A stretch of DNA of 64,000 bases from Metallyticus violacea (Eukaryota; Arthropoda; Insecta; Mantodea; Metallyticidae), in the NCBI GenBank assembly GCA_030762175.1, contig CM060831.1:97332501-97396500 (forward strand). The letters run 5' to 3'. A model generated the notes under the pieces. The model ran no database searches. It saw only the letters and a list, made by a program, of their open reading frames with translations, and was not told where the DNA came from. Numbering within the stretch: position 1 is the first letter of the stretch; each line of letters starts with the position of its first letter. The translations under genes and the position numbers were made by a program. Below, piece after piece: positions 1 to 11,690 of the stretch.

Positions 1-407
1 CCTACGATTTATTAAACCGTAATAATTGTAAATATAATACACATATCCAATAAATTTTATCTTGAAAATAACAAAGTTACACAAAGTGTAAATCAGTAAT
101 ATCTATTACAATATTTAAAGACTTCCTAAATATTACTACAATAAAAGACAATATATTGAATAAAAGATTTGATAAAATGCTTGGGCACCATCATAAACAA
201 CAGGTAAGAGAGAGGAATACTTGCCAATTCGGCGATTAAATGTTTTGCATTTTTTTGCAAATCTGAGTTTTCCATTCATTAAAAGCATTACAAAAGACAC
301 TTTAAAATGTATGATACCTGAGTCATAGAGCTTACTCTTCGTAGAGACCTTCGGGCCTAACACTTTTGAGGAGAAGGCTATATCCCAAGGAGAATGAATG
401 AAAGAAT
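1..407. other. AT-rich non-coding DNA
   Basis: No coding similarity, repeat family or RNA gene is seen here. Short open frames have no recognisable domain and match chance expectation in AT-rich DNA. Confidence 0.5.
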
Positions 408-672
408 AGTGTTTAACGCCCGTTTTAGCTACAGAGGCACCACGGACGGTGGATACTGATGATACATGAAATGAAATGATAAATTGGGTAAGGATTTATT
501 TAAGGAAGGAATCGTTCCAGGCCTAAGTTTAGGTTCCTCCGACATTTGCCATTAATGAGGACTGGGGAAAAGGAAACAAAACCTCAGTCGGGGAGGACAG
601 TCCTGGCGGGATTCGAACCCCAGACCTCCCGCTCACAAGTTCGCGTCCTAACGACCTCGGTCACCCGTGGAG
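408..672 (-). mobile_element. tRNA-derived SINE, family B (copy B1)
   Basis: Read on the minus strand it begins with a tRNA-like head (CCACGGGTGACCGAGG-type A box, then GGGGTTCGAATCCC-type B box around 610-620) and runs into a non-tRNA body ending GGCGTTAAACAC. The same body recurs near 33.2, 37.7, 46.0 and 57.2 kb. Family names A to G used in this annotation are local labels. It has no coding capacity. Confidence 0.85.
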
Positions 673-3499
673 ACAACTCTGCTTTTGGAAGAAAGAGGAA
701 ACTTACCTGTCTTCAGAACTCTTACTAATGATAGACTTTTGTTAGGCGAAGAACCAACCATTAGCTGGAGAACGTGGCCAGAGGAGCAGGGTAGGTATCG
801 GGCAAGAAGTGTTCGCAAAAATGGGAGTTTAGAATATAAACTTCAGAGAAAAATTACATAAGATCTCCAGTATTGAAAAATAGAACAATGCAAATTTAAT
901 TGCAGAAACTCATACAACTCGCGCATTAAGAATGATTTTTATTTAGAATACTGTATGCCAAAATGTTGGACGTCCGATGAGATAGGAAGTCTATTTTGAC
1001 CTTGAAAAAACAGGAAAAAGCTAATCATAGACGATGAAAATATTTACATTTAATAAGTTAAGTAATAAAATTACATATGTGTAATCGAAACCCGCAGATT
1101 TTTAATCATTCAATTAGTACGTATAAGGAAGGCACTAATACCAGGTCCACCAGCATACTTTGGTTCATTACAATGAACCATCTGCTTACGGAGTTCAGTT
1201 GTATTTTAGCTTCTGTGCATTAACTTGTCACTGCTATTCCGTTATTAACTAAAAACCTCTTTTTGGTTTAAAATTAGACTTTCGTTATAAAATTTGGTAA
1301 AACAATTTTTGCATTGATGATAAAGTTCTGTTTTGCAAAGTACGTGAAGTGAATGCACAGGATAAAATTGATGAAAGCACACACAATTACAAGTTATACC
1401 CTCATGATACGCGTTTCATATTGGTTGCATCTTGCAGGGGTTTTAGCTATGAATAAAATTCGACGTTATGTAGGTACCTTTCTTTTTCTTTTCTTTTTTT
1501 GTTTTCTCTGTAATATTTTCACTGTCGGATATACTACATGATTAATATTCAATCGTTGCACAGTTATTAACTGGTGTTCATTTTCTTCTCTAACTATATA
1601 CTGTATTAAGCATAAATTCTTTTAGTTGCTGTGCTTCTGATTTAATTAATTTAATTAATTAATTCTATGTCAGTTCACGCGGGTGAAGAAGGCTTTATGC
1701 AAGAAAGTGAAACAAATAGAATAATTTTCAAAGGTAAAATATATACTAAGTATCTATTTAAATTAGCTGTTAAATTAGCTACTATATTACCTAATTCTTA
1801 CAGCGTAATATATTCCGAAAAATTGGACACTCTATATATGTTGTTAAAGGATTATAATTGTCAGCAGATTCTGTGCCTATATTACTGGTTAAACTTTCCT
1901 GCTGCGTACTGAAGTTCTGGAACGTATATTAGTACAAGTTGAAAGCTAAAGAATAAAATCCTGGGATTATTTTATAGAAAATTTGACATATCTTGTTCAC
2001 TAATTGCACAACTAAGCAGACAAAATTAATTATTTTGCCATATCTTGTTTATCTAAGGGTCACTAGTGGGAAAAATTATAAAATTGATATAACATAAAAT
2101 TATTTATCACATTTTGACAAATAAAAATATATTTATGCTCGAACATTAAAGGAATTTTTGGGGTTTCAGAACTCAATATCTAAGGATAAATATTAACACA
2201 TAGTAAATGGATAAATAGATTCAAATATGGAAAGACAAATAAATTTGTTTGTAAAGCTCATAAACTTATATATTTTTTGTAGTGTTTAACGTCCGTTTTA
2301 TATATTTTCCTTATTTTGTGCATTGAAGCATTACTAAATTCCAGATTATGAGCCGGTACTAAAATTGTAATTTCACACCATAATATTGTTTTTCCCAAAA
2401 CAGCAGCTGACGAAAATTTTGACGAATATGTGCTTCAATGGTTCAGTAAAAGCGATAAAAGTATAATTATGTTAGAACAACCTAATTCAGTTATGAAGTG
2501 AGATAAATGAGAATGAATCTGATTACAACGTTTTATAAGTAAATTTCCAATAGTTAAATCAAAAACGTGGATCAGGGAGAATACTTATGTACACCGTCAT
2601 AGTTTCCCCGGCAACAATGCGCAGCGAACTGCATAGGCTATCCTAAACTATCAAAGAAGGCAATGAAAATATTGAATAACTACTTGTGTGAAAATCTGCA
2701 CTCATTTGTTAAAAAAAGAAAACGCAGAATTGTAAAACCAGAGCTTAAAATACAAATGTCTCCTTTAAAGTGCGATATATGCCGATTTGTAGGTGAAATG
2801 CATCATCTTTCTCATTAACAAGTTAAGATGTGCCTTTATGTACAACGTCTTAGAGTTACGCAATAAACAGATCTTTAAAGGATTCCAGCGGTAAGGGTAA
2901 GTTACTAATATTTAGAATCCTCGTAATGTATCCATTATTTAATTACCCGTCTTTTATATGAAAACATTTCTCTCTGATATACTTAACGTAATTTTTAAGC
3001 CAATAAAATAATGTTTCCGGGCATTTTTAAGCATTCGCCATGTCACTAATTAAAATAAAACAAGGAAGCAGGATGAAGGGATTTTTTATGCAGAACTTTC
3101 TTGCTGTTTTGCCGGCTCTCGTGACAGGCTGTAGGAAAAATGAATTCCGGCTCAAGTTTTGAAAATGACCATGGGATATGGAGAAGGGCAATACACTTAT
3201 TCTTCCCAGGAAATGGAGCCGGCTGGCATGATGTGAGATAACATCACGTGCCAAGTCCTTGGCTCTCAGCTAAGGCTAATAAAGAAAACTGGGCAGCTGT
3301 GAATTCCTCTTAAAATGTATCAGTAATCTCTTGATGCATTTATAAGGAGCAATGATCATATAAGACCTTTGTTATCTGCAGCAGCAGACAAAGGACTGCG
3401 ATTGTGAAGAGCTAAGCACGTTGCAAATACTTTTCTCTACTTCCCTTTATTCTTCAAGCACGAGGGCTTTTAATAAAGAATTATCATCATTTTTCTAAC
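673..3499. other. AT-rich non-coding DNA with one SINE scrap
   Basis: No gene is recognised in this 2.8-kb stretch. A short ATTAATT-type simple run lies near 1641-1665. A ~25-bp piece around 2280-2305 resembles the 3' tail of SINE family B. The segment at about 3060-3300 is less AT-rich but shows no similarity I can name. Confidence 0.45.
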
Positions 3500-4235
3500 A
3501 AATATCTATACTCATGTTCATAATTTTGATGATCAGAGTAGTTTTCTGCTATTGATGATGTAAAATGTCTCCCATGAAGGTGTCTCTTCAATATGGGAAA
3601 GGCTAAAAACTCACATGGGGCTAAATATGGACTATAGGGATTTTTTTTTTTTTTTTAAGAATGCTCTTTAACATCTTAGGTCATCAGCGTCCCATTCTAT
3701 TTAGAGCGTGAAACGGCCGACAAATTTTGCTCAGAGGCCTCTTCTTTCAGGCTTGAGGTTCTTTATCGTGCCATAAATGTACGACATGGGACCCACGGCT
3801 TTACTTCCCTTCCGAAGGAAGCCATACTTACGATTTTTACACCCGAAAAAAATCCATCGATCCTGGCCGGGTTCGAACCCGCGACCTTGGGTTTAGAAGG
3901 CAAGTATGGTTACCACTACACCACCAGGACCGACTGGACTATAGGGAGTATGAGAGACAACTTCATATTGGTTTTTGGGAAATATTCAGCAACAAAATTT
4001 GCAATATGCAGTATGCACATTGTCATGGTGCAAGATCCAGTTTGTTGCATGGAAATATAGAATTTTGTGTTTGATATGGTCTTGCAGAATTTTCAAGACA
4101 TCTCTGTAGCATTGCCCAAGGTTGATGGAGTACATAAGGTACAAGAGAACTAATGCTCGTATTGGTTGGCACTCTGACGTCATTGGGGAACAAGAGGGAA
4201 ACTAGCAGACAGCGTAAGATAAAAGATCTCATCTT
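3500..4235 (-). pseudogene. Mariner transposase, C-terminal half (M1-C)
   Basis: Reading leftward from about 4180, the frame gives a helix-rich stretch ending in NWILHHDN, the mariner motif that carries the second catalytic Asp. It continues to HTPYSP, is interrupted by a SINE (3641-3934), and resumes as YLAPCEF followed by LKRHLHGRHF. Established knowledge: mariner transposases use a DD34D triad, the third Asp lying in an SPDLAP-type motif. Here that residue is Tyr (SP-Y-LAP). The frame also has stops. Its N-terminal half lies separately at 5391-6110, so the whole gene is a fossil. Confidence 0.72.
3641..3934 (-). mobile_element. tRNA-derived SINE, family A (copy A1), with 13-bp TSD
   Basis: The minus strand starts GTCGGTCCTGGTGGTGTAG, continues through a tRNA-like A and B box (GGTTCGAACCCGGCCAGGACC-type), a conserved ~200-bp body and a terminal A-run. 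It is flanked by perfect 13-bp target duplications TGGACTATAGGGA at 3628-3640 and 3935-3947, so both ends are exact. It sits inside a mariner transposase frame. Confidence 0.95.
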
Positions 4236-5390
4236 TAACCATAAAATATTCCTTTATACGTACGAATTGTTCGTCGCTGTGATAGGAATTTACATGTTTA
4301 AAAATATGTATGCTTTAATAAAATGAAAACGAGAAAAGTGGCAGTAGCTTTCAAATTAAATGTCGTAATGCTGACCCGGTAACCTGAAAACGAAATAGTT
4401 TTATTCCAAATACCTACGCGCTTTATTAGCTTCAGCAAATTTAGCAGCAATGAGAGAACGCCTAAACAACCTGCGTAGAGTGGATAAGGCTGGCAGAGGA
4501 TAATGTATTTTCATCCGCAGAAAATAACAACATTTTGAGATACAGCCATAAGTGGAATGGCTTGACATATGTCGTCTCCGTCCCAATTAACGCCATTATC
4601 TTTATTTTGAAGCGATGTGATCTGATTGAGAGAAAATATTTGATCTAATATCCTACTCACCTCTTCAGAAACGTCACTCCTATCACTTTGAAGTTTGCGA
4701 AACTATTTTCATTTTTTAAATTTGTTGAATGAGGTCTCTGTTGCGATTTTTAAGTTTCACACAAGTTTGATTTAAATGTTTATTTTTGATTTTTACTATT
4801 GAAATAATTTCTAAAAACTTTTGTGTTTCTGAGGAATCTAAACTTTCGAATTCGATATCACAAGCTTAAATACTTCGCGCAAGTTTTCTCTGTTTTGACA
4901 AATTTGTCAACTTCATTAAGGCACGTTTTGCAAGCTTTATATACCTCTCTGTTCTCTGCGATACTGAGCTAGTTTAGATCTGAAGGAAACATGACTTTGC
5001 AGTGAACAGGCAAATTTACTGAAGGAACTGCTCTTGGTACACGTTTGCTAGGTTAGGTTAAGCAGTTCTGGTCGCAAATCTCTTGTAAAGTCAGATTCTT
5101 GCAAATGAAGGGAGAACATTCTATCATTGGTGATGTTTACTTTGTTTTTAATGTAACATTTTGATAACCAAACGCTTTTTAAATCAGAAGCATATGGAAA
5201 CCTGTGCAGCAATATGTTATTTTCTTTCGCATTGCGATTATGATTTGGAATCACTCATTACAGGCATTTTGTACAGAATATATTAAAAGCAAATTATATT
5301 AAATAAACTATAATACTCACAAAACGACTGTCAATCTAAAAAAAAACGCAATCATATCAATTACACATGATACCAGACACACACTTCTTT
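4236..5390. other. Unclassified 1.1-kb segment between two mariner halves
   Basis: This DNA separates the two parts of the M1 mariner fossil. I see no transposase similarity, no clear terminal repeats and no domain in its ORFs. It could be an unrecognised insertion or rearranged mariner flank. Confidence 0.4.
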
Positions 5391-6110
5391 ACTAGACTTT
5401 CGTGTTTTGTTCCCGTGTGACGTAATGCGCAAAGCAACGAAAACGCGTTTCCTTCTGCCCACGCTGAATACACCTCTGGCATTGCCCAGCTACAGTGTGT
5501 GCAGGTATACGACATGATGGTGAACCATTACTTGAATTCGAAAATAGAGAGGACCAGAACTTTGAACCACTCACTGTTGCTATTTTTGGCGTTAATGTTA
5601 TGGAGATTTTCACACAAAGCTATGCTGTTTGCTCTAAGCATCGAAAAGATGTACCCAAGATTCATCAGCAGTGATTACCTTTTAAAGAAATCTCGCATCT
5701 TCGTGTAACATTATCTACAACTGCATGCAAGCCTGCACGCGAATATCCTTTAATTCGTGAAACAGCAGTCATGGAACCCAGCGTTTACAAACACGTCTCA
5801 TGTGCAACTTTCACTTACCGACGTGTGGGTGTATTTCTGAAAGTGTTCTGCGTGTTATTCGACGATCCTCTCTCATAACAGCAGCGGTGTTAATGTTTCT
5901 TGCGTTAAAGAACAACTTTCTTTGAAATTCAGGCCTCCTCTATTAAAACATTTTAAACCAACTTTAAGCTGTATTATGCGAAAGGATAAACTCTCCATAG
6001 GTCTCCTGCAGTGTTGCGTAGGCATCAGCTGAAGATTTGCTGAGACCAAAATCGAATTTCAGAGTAGGATATTGTTCGTCGCGCATTACCTCTACATTGC
6101 TGTAGGCGGA
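5391..6110 (-). pseudogene. Mariner transposase, N-terminal half (M1-N)
   Basis: Minus-strand frames show the mariner order: a SADAYATLQETYGE segment near 6020, then EDRRITRRTLSEI near 5860, a MRRVCKRWVP block, and ITADESWVHLFDA near 5660. That last motif carries the first catalytic Asp (codon at 5664-5666). The order and the RWVP and DESW landmarks are typical of the mariner family. Several stops and frameshifts are present. Similarity stops near 5390; the missing C-terminal portion appears 1.1 kb away at 3500-4235 on the same strand. Confidence 0.78.
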
Positions 6111-6499
6111 ACTGAATACGTCCCAATTTACACACCTCTTACATATGGAAACTGAAAGTGACTACAATGAAAGTAATACCTCGCACATTACACACTGAGC
6201 TAACGAAATAGTTGTAAATTACGTTTTAGCTTGAGAAATTATGCTTGTAAAAATAATATGATCATTCTTTATTGAACAACTTTCGTATATATCACGTTCT
6301 TCTTCCTTGAAACATTTCCTCTGATCCAATCCCACTGAAATATAATTATAATGTTTATTTATGTAAGCCCAATCATAATATTTTGGTATAATAATTAGTA
6401 ATATAAATATTATGTACACATATTTGTCATAAGCTTTAACTTCAATGTAACAATTGTATAAAAGAGAAAGCCGCTGATGTTTTTCCGTTGCGGCAGTTT
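6111..6499. other. AT-rich non-coding DNA
   Basis: No feature is recognised between the mariner fossil and the LTR-like repeat. Confidence 0.45.
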
Positions 6500-6806
6500 A
6501 AAAAAGCAAAGGAAAAGGGAGAGTCTAATACTACTCTTTAAAAGGGTGGGGTTAATAAACTGAAGGATTTTTAAATCCATTTAGGGCTTTGACTCTGACA
6601 GGCGTTGCACTGTTAGCCTTTAAACTAGCCAATGCCAACAAAATGTTTTAAACTTTAAAAAATATCTAATGGTAGGTGGGGCAGGTGAACTTAAACCAGC
6701 CAATGGTAAACGCATGTTTGAATTTTTAAAGATATGCGCGAAGAATGTGCCTGCCTTTGTGACCCCGTGGCAATCGTTAAGCAAAGATTATTTGATTTGA
6801 ATGTAA

Positions 6807-6815
6807 TATATAAGG
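6807..6815 (+). promoter_or_regulatory. TATA box of LTR X1
   Basis: TATATAAGG occurs at the equivalent place in both family X copies, upstream of a region rich in CAGTT/GCAGT motifs. It is the probable Pol II promoter of the LTR. Confidence 0.5.
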
Positions 6816-7331
6816 AAACGTTTGTTCTGTCAGGGCGCTCAGTTTGAAGTTTTACACGCGGCGAGACACAAGCAGTCTATGTTTCAGACGCTGTGAGACG
6901 CAACTCATTTAGCAGTTCCCGTTTGCTCATTGCTCAAGAAGTAGCTGTAAGTTCGACGTTGCTGAGGCACGCAGTTATAAGATCTACACGCAGCTAGAGA
7001 TAAGCAATTCCCTAGTTCTGAATATGCATTATGCAGTTTGAAGTTTTACACTGGCAAGACGCAAGTAGTCTAAGGTTCTAGAAGCAGATAACAAGTTCTA
7101 CTTCGGAAGCGGCTCGCAGTTCTGATACTTCAGTTAGGCAGTTTTGAAGTTAATACTCAGCTGAGAAGCCGTTATCAGTTACGCTCTTCCGATGCATCAG
7201 TTAAGTAGCTTTCAGTTTCATGCGTCGCGGCACTCATCTGTAAGTTTCACACGTGGCAAGTAAGTTTTATCGACGAACCTAAGTCCATCGTACGCAAAAT
7301 ACCAGAAGATGTGAAAGATTTTAAACATAAT

Positions 7332-7356
7332 AAATATATATATATATATATATATG
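7332..7356. repeat. (TA)n microsatellite
   Basis: About 12 TA units inside LTR X1. Confidence 0.9.
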
Positions 7357-7547
7357 TCTCATGGACTGCTTATTTCTACTCTTGAACTCCTCTCCCAGTC
7401 CAGTTAAGTACGAATCAACAAAATAGCAGAATTCACCCTGATATATTGTTGTCAACGAAGCGTAGGCAATTACACAGAAGTGATCATTCATCAATGTATC
7501 AAACCGCTTCAAAATTGATACCCAACCTGGGGCACTTAGGCGGAGCC

Positions 7548-9619
7548 TATTGAACTGTTTCATCCTGCATCGCCTGACTAGATAAAAATCCTCATTCCTT
7601 CTTCTGGCTACTGAGTGGGAACATAATTGGTAGTAGCTGTGAGCTCATACAAGGTATCATAAACGTCAGCAGACTAATTCCTATTGGAGAGCTTGGCCAT
7701 TTCATGGTTGTGAAATTTAGTGAGGCTCGCTCAGAACTGTACATAAAACAATGTTCAATAAAATGTTTACAAATCTTTGTATATTTAGCCTTTCAAAGAA
7801 GTCTTAAATTTCAATTTGAAGCTTAACTTCATATAACAGTATTCAAAAGTCACTCAAAGCTTCTGTAGCTCTCACAACAAAAATTAATAACAAATATTTT
7901 CATAAAATATGTTTATTTCTCAGTTCCTCCACTTTAGTTTCTACTCAAACTTAACAAATAAACAGTTAGTAAAATATTTTCCAGTAAATTAGTGCATGTT
8001 TTCGTTTCCCGCGTATTCTTTCCTGCCACTACAAACATAAATTTATTTTATAAAGTATTAGAATGAATGTAATGGAGAAAATTTCAACTTTGTTTGCCTA
8101 AAAAATTTAATAATTAAAAATTGTTAACATCGTAAGTACTGAGATATTTTAAATCTAATATTACGTTCTATTATTGGGACTTACAGAAGTGAAAAATCTA
8201 GTTTATGCATTTGTATTCCTGTTTTATTTTTAAAGCATACATAACCACCTCACGGGAATCTTAGTTATACTGTCTTATATTCAATTTCCAAGTTGAAGTA
8301 GATTTTTCCCCCATCCAGCTTATATAAAAGAGAATTAATCCCCTACGTAGTAATCATTCAACAATACAATTAGATAAGTATTACTTCCATATATGCATAT
8401 AAATAAGTAAAAATATTCACTTGGTGAGAATAGTGTATGCAATGTAAAAATGCACAAGAAGGCAGACATTGGATGGCATTATCGTTGAAGGAAAATGGCA
8501 GAGCCGTAGGGTTTTATGGCTAGAAGAAGGCCATAAACCCTTCACAAATATTTCTGCACACGGAGACGGAAAACACCCCTCCATAAAATTTGTATAGATG
8601 AGAGACCATTAGCAAATGGAAAGGTCCAGAAGGAACCTTGGGAGTGATTCTTTCTTTGAGAGAAATTCTACGCATTTCTTACAGCACACTTTCTAAACAT
8701 GTGAAGTCATAGACAGCCTCGAAGCAGGGAACAAGGTCTCTCCGCGTAGTAACAAGACAGGGCGCGAAATTCCAGCTCCAATAGCGAGGCCTAGAGAATC
8801 GCGTGGTAACAAATTATTGAAATGAGAATCAATAAATTAAATCGGATTTAAGTCTCGGAAGCCGAACTTGCAGGTGTACCGACAGACTAGAGAGATAATA
8901 AAAACGAAATAGGAAGTCAGACTGATAGATGTTGGTGGAAGGATATCGAAAAGTTCAGGTTGGCAAGGCTGGAGAAAATTCTGGGGTGTTCAGACGGGAA
9001 ACGATGATCCGCGATGTTAAGTGCAAAACAGAAACTGATTAGTATAATAATGGGTAGTTTATAGCCTTGCAAGTGACGCCCGACCAAACAAACAACAAAC
9101 AACAAACCTTAAGACTAGAACTTAATTACGGAGAAGCGCATAAAGAATGGTATTCGGTAATCGTGTGACTATTAGTTTTCCGAACTCTCGAGGTTCCTTC
9201 AGACTTTCCGCAGAAGTATTTCAAAGTTAAATGCAATAATATACATCATACATTCAAGAACACTTACCGTTTATCCTCTAGCACATCCCATGGATACACT
9301 TAAAGAGTTCCTAAAATCTTGTGAAATCTCATGCATCGAGACTGCTATAGCAAATATCTACCGTTCCCAGTAAATGAGCGGGACGTAACGGCGTGAGAAG
9401 AAGAAGTTCAGGGAAGAGATTTGAGGCAGCAATTACTTCTACTTATCCTGTATCCCCGATTCCGGACCCTAAGACCGGATGGGCTTCTCCTTCCTACCAT
9501 ATCCCTTATCTAGTAAAATTCCTAAGATACTATTATAATCCTTATCCGGGCAATACAAAAATTCTTTATCGCCATAAAATGGAAGCCGAGCTAAGAACAA
9601 AAAATTAGTGAAAAATAAT
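7548..9619. other. Non-coding DNA without recognised features
   Basis: The first ~900 bp are AT-rich. The stretch at about 8460-9110 and 9380-9500 is less AT-rich and may be old repeat sequence, but I cannot assign a family. Frames are short and show no domains. Confidence 0.4.
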
Positions 9620-9967
9620 AAAAAAAAAACCGTCTCAGCCGTTGTTCGATTCAAAGTATGGTAAATAAAGTTCGTGAAAAAAGAAATATTCTTAATAAAA
9701 AGCGTACACGCCCACATATAGTACTCATAGATAACGAGCATGCTCTGGAACTTCCCCTAAAAATCATTTAGACGTCTTTCTCAGCAAATGGGAACTTCCC
9801 ATTCCTCTGTTACAAAGTTGCTGAAGTTAAAACCCTATAAAATAAATGTAGTGCAAGAACTTAAAACGGACGACCCTGCATCCAGGAGTAGATTTTGTGA
9901 ATGGATTTTGAATAGTGGGCATGACGAGAAATTGACCCAAATCTAATTTTCTTTGTGGACATAAGTA
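9620..9967 (+). pseudogene. IS630/Tc1-mariner-type transposase fossil, 5' part (T2)
   Basis: The plus frame from 9780 reads QQMGTSHSSVTKLLK, then a KPYKINVVQEL and FCEWIL segment. That is the helix-turn-helix plus linker layout of a transposase group common in insects. A second, poorer frame upstream (from ~9630) gives KFVKKE and a further DNA-binding helix. The reading is cut at 9966 by insertion of mariner M2 and resumes at 11287. It contains stop codons. Its relative at 34.0-35.0 kb shares the same type of C-terminal SPDLNPLDFCLW motif. Confidence 0.6.
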
Positions 9968-11286
9968 CGAGGGTAAGTCCATAAGTTTCCGGACTCACAG
10001 ATAAGGATTATCGCCTTCACAAAAGCCTAATTTGGTGTCTGGTGTCATCTATTAAGTAAATAATTCCACTCCGCTGTGTTCAGTTGTTCAGATATAGTTG
10101 CATAAAGAGGGTTATGTGTAGGAGATTGTGGCACGTTAAAAAAAAAAAGAGTTCCGAGCTGTTATTAAGTTCTTCACAAAACAAGGAATTACTCCAAATG
10201 AAATTAAACAGGGATTGGACGGTGTATATGGGAAAGCACCCACCTCATATTCTACCGTAAAAGAATGGGCCAAACTTTTTCGAATGGGTCGATAAAGCAT
10301 TGAACACGAAGAGCATGCAGGTCGCCCCTTGAGGGTGCTCACTCCAGAAAACATTGCTTTTGTGGAAGGAGAGAGAAATTATGGAAGACCGGCGCGTCAA
10401 AGATACAAAAATAGCAGCAAGGTTGGCCCTTTCTAAAACAACAGCACTTCGAATTATTGATGAACATTTAAACCTGAATAAGGTTAGCGCAAGATGGGTG
10501 CCTAGACTTCTTTCTTCAGTCCAAAAGCAGCAACGAGTCATTTGTAGTCAGGCATTTTTGGGGCTCTAACGTGGCAACGAGAGAGAAGTTCTGCAAATCA
10601 TTGTTATACGAGATGAGACTATGGTCCTCTAGTACGATCCCTTGTCCAAAAGAGAATCAATGCAGTGGAGTAAACCTGGCGAAGCACCGCCTCTAAAGGC
10701 CAACGTCACTCAGTCAACCAAGAAGATCGTGGCCACAATCTTTTGGGACTGTGAAGGAATAACTCTTCATTAAAACAGTTAAATTCTCCAATTCTCCCAA
10801 TACTATTCATTTACTTCAAGGAGAGGAACACCACAGTAAATGGGTAATACTAGCCTACTGCACAGACTACGTGCTTCCGTCAAAGAGAAAAGGCGAGGAT
10901 AGCTGAGTGGTGGTGTGCGCTTTCTTCTTGCCTGTGCACACAGCTGTTGTTGCAAAGGAAGCTGTGAAGAAATGTGGCTTCAAGGAGATCGACCATCCAC
11001 CCTATAATCCACATCTAACTCCCAGTGACTATTTCCTCTTCTCAAATCTCAAGAAGGACCTTCGAGGAAGGAAATTTAAGTGTGAGGAAGAAGTGATGGA
11101 TGCGGTTTATGCCTAATTTGCAGACAAAACTTCTGACTATTTGGGGTAGGGGGGTTAAAATGTTAATTTAAAGATGTGAGAGGTATATTGCAATAAAGCG
11201 TAACTATATTGAAAAGTGAAATATGTTTTTTTGTCTTTATCATACATAGAAAATGATTAGGCTGGATACTTATGAACCTACCCTCG
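9968..11286 (+). mobile_element. Mariner element M2 (1,319 bp, TA target duplication)
   Basis: TA dinucleotides at 9966-9967 and 11287-11288 flank imperfect inverted ends: CGAGGGTAAGTCCATAAG on the left and, in reverse complement, CGAGGGTAGGTTCATAAG on the right. The 1.3-kb length is standard for mariner. The interior encodes a damaged transposase. The element lies inside older transposase fossil T2. Confidence 0.93.
10130..11140 (+). pseudogene. Mariner M2 transposase, inactivated
   Basis: Frames in order give a GITPNEIKQGLDGVYGKAP helix, EDRRVKDTKIAARLALSK, a SARWVPRLL block (10354-10569), RDETMV with the first catalytic Asp near 10612, a KRESMQWSKPGE segment, then VHTAVVAKEAVKKCGF and PYNPHLTPSDYFLF (10907-11116). 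The HDN motif that should precede VHTA is missing, so the second Asp is lost. The third Asp in SPDLAP is His (NPHLTP). With frameshifts and a TAG after MVL, the enzyme cannot be active. Confidence 0.85.
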
Positions 11287-11690
11287 TATTTATGTTAATT
11301 CACAAAGCAACCGGTGCTGCAATTCAGGAAAATCTAACCTGTTTCACTAGGAATCGCTGCAAGATAAAAAGATAGGAATGTGGCGCGCCTTTGGTGGCTA
11401 GAGAATAATAGACCGTATGTTTTTTTGAAACAATTCATACTGGTGCGTTTGCGCAGAATATTTTGCAACGTCTTTCCGTGAATTATTGGTGAGGGATTTG
11501 CAACAGGACCTTGAAAGGGCACATAAGCTCTTGTCTTCTTGCATGCAACTCATGAAATATTCGACGATAGAGTCCAATATTTCAGTACCCAGATTTAACG
11601 CCCAGGAATTTTTATCTCTGGAGAGCATTAAAAGAAAAAAGTGTACAAGACAAACCCACACACATGAGGGAATTTTTATATTTATTTAAA
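11287..11690 (+). pseudogene. IS630/Tc1-mariner-type transposase fossil, 3' part (T2)
   Basis: This continues T2 after mariner M2. Broken frames include KIGMWRAFGG, the ENILQ/EYFAT region, LVRDLQQDLERAHKLL (corresponding to the QQDGA-x-AH catalytic region of the group) and a C-terminal KRKKCTRQTHTHE. Order and spacing agree with the 5' part, so both belong to one decayed gene split by the younger mariner. Several stops and changed catalytic residues are present. Confidence 0.5.

Larger units (their letters stand above)
6500..7547 (+). mobile_element. Solo-LTR-like repeat (family X, copy X1)
   Basis: This ~1.05-kb block is homologous over its length to the minus-strand block at 41277-42135. 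That second copy ends directly at a retroviral-type primer-binding site, which identifies the family as an LTR. Shared landmarks are GGGCTTTGACTC, GTGCCTTTGTGAC, a TATATAAGG box and ACCTGGGGCAC near the 3' end. X1 has no primer site or internal region next to it, so it is likely a solo LTR. It is interrupted by a (TA)n run. The left boundary is approximate. Confidence 0.65.

Noticed and set aside
1353..1912. Small plus-strand ORFs (62 and 81 codons)
   Set aside because: Random-looking, AT-driven frames without domain, promoter or neighbour support.
3850..3935. Possible tRNA gene (tRNA-like A and B boxes)
   Set aside because: It is the head of SINE family A; the same head recurs with the same non-tRNA body, and no proper acceptor-stem end follows. 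The same holds for tRNA-like heads at about 610, 33.2, 36.4, 40.1, 46.0, 54.4, 58.0 and 61.3 kb.
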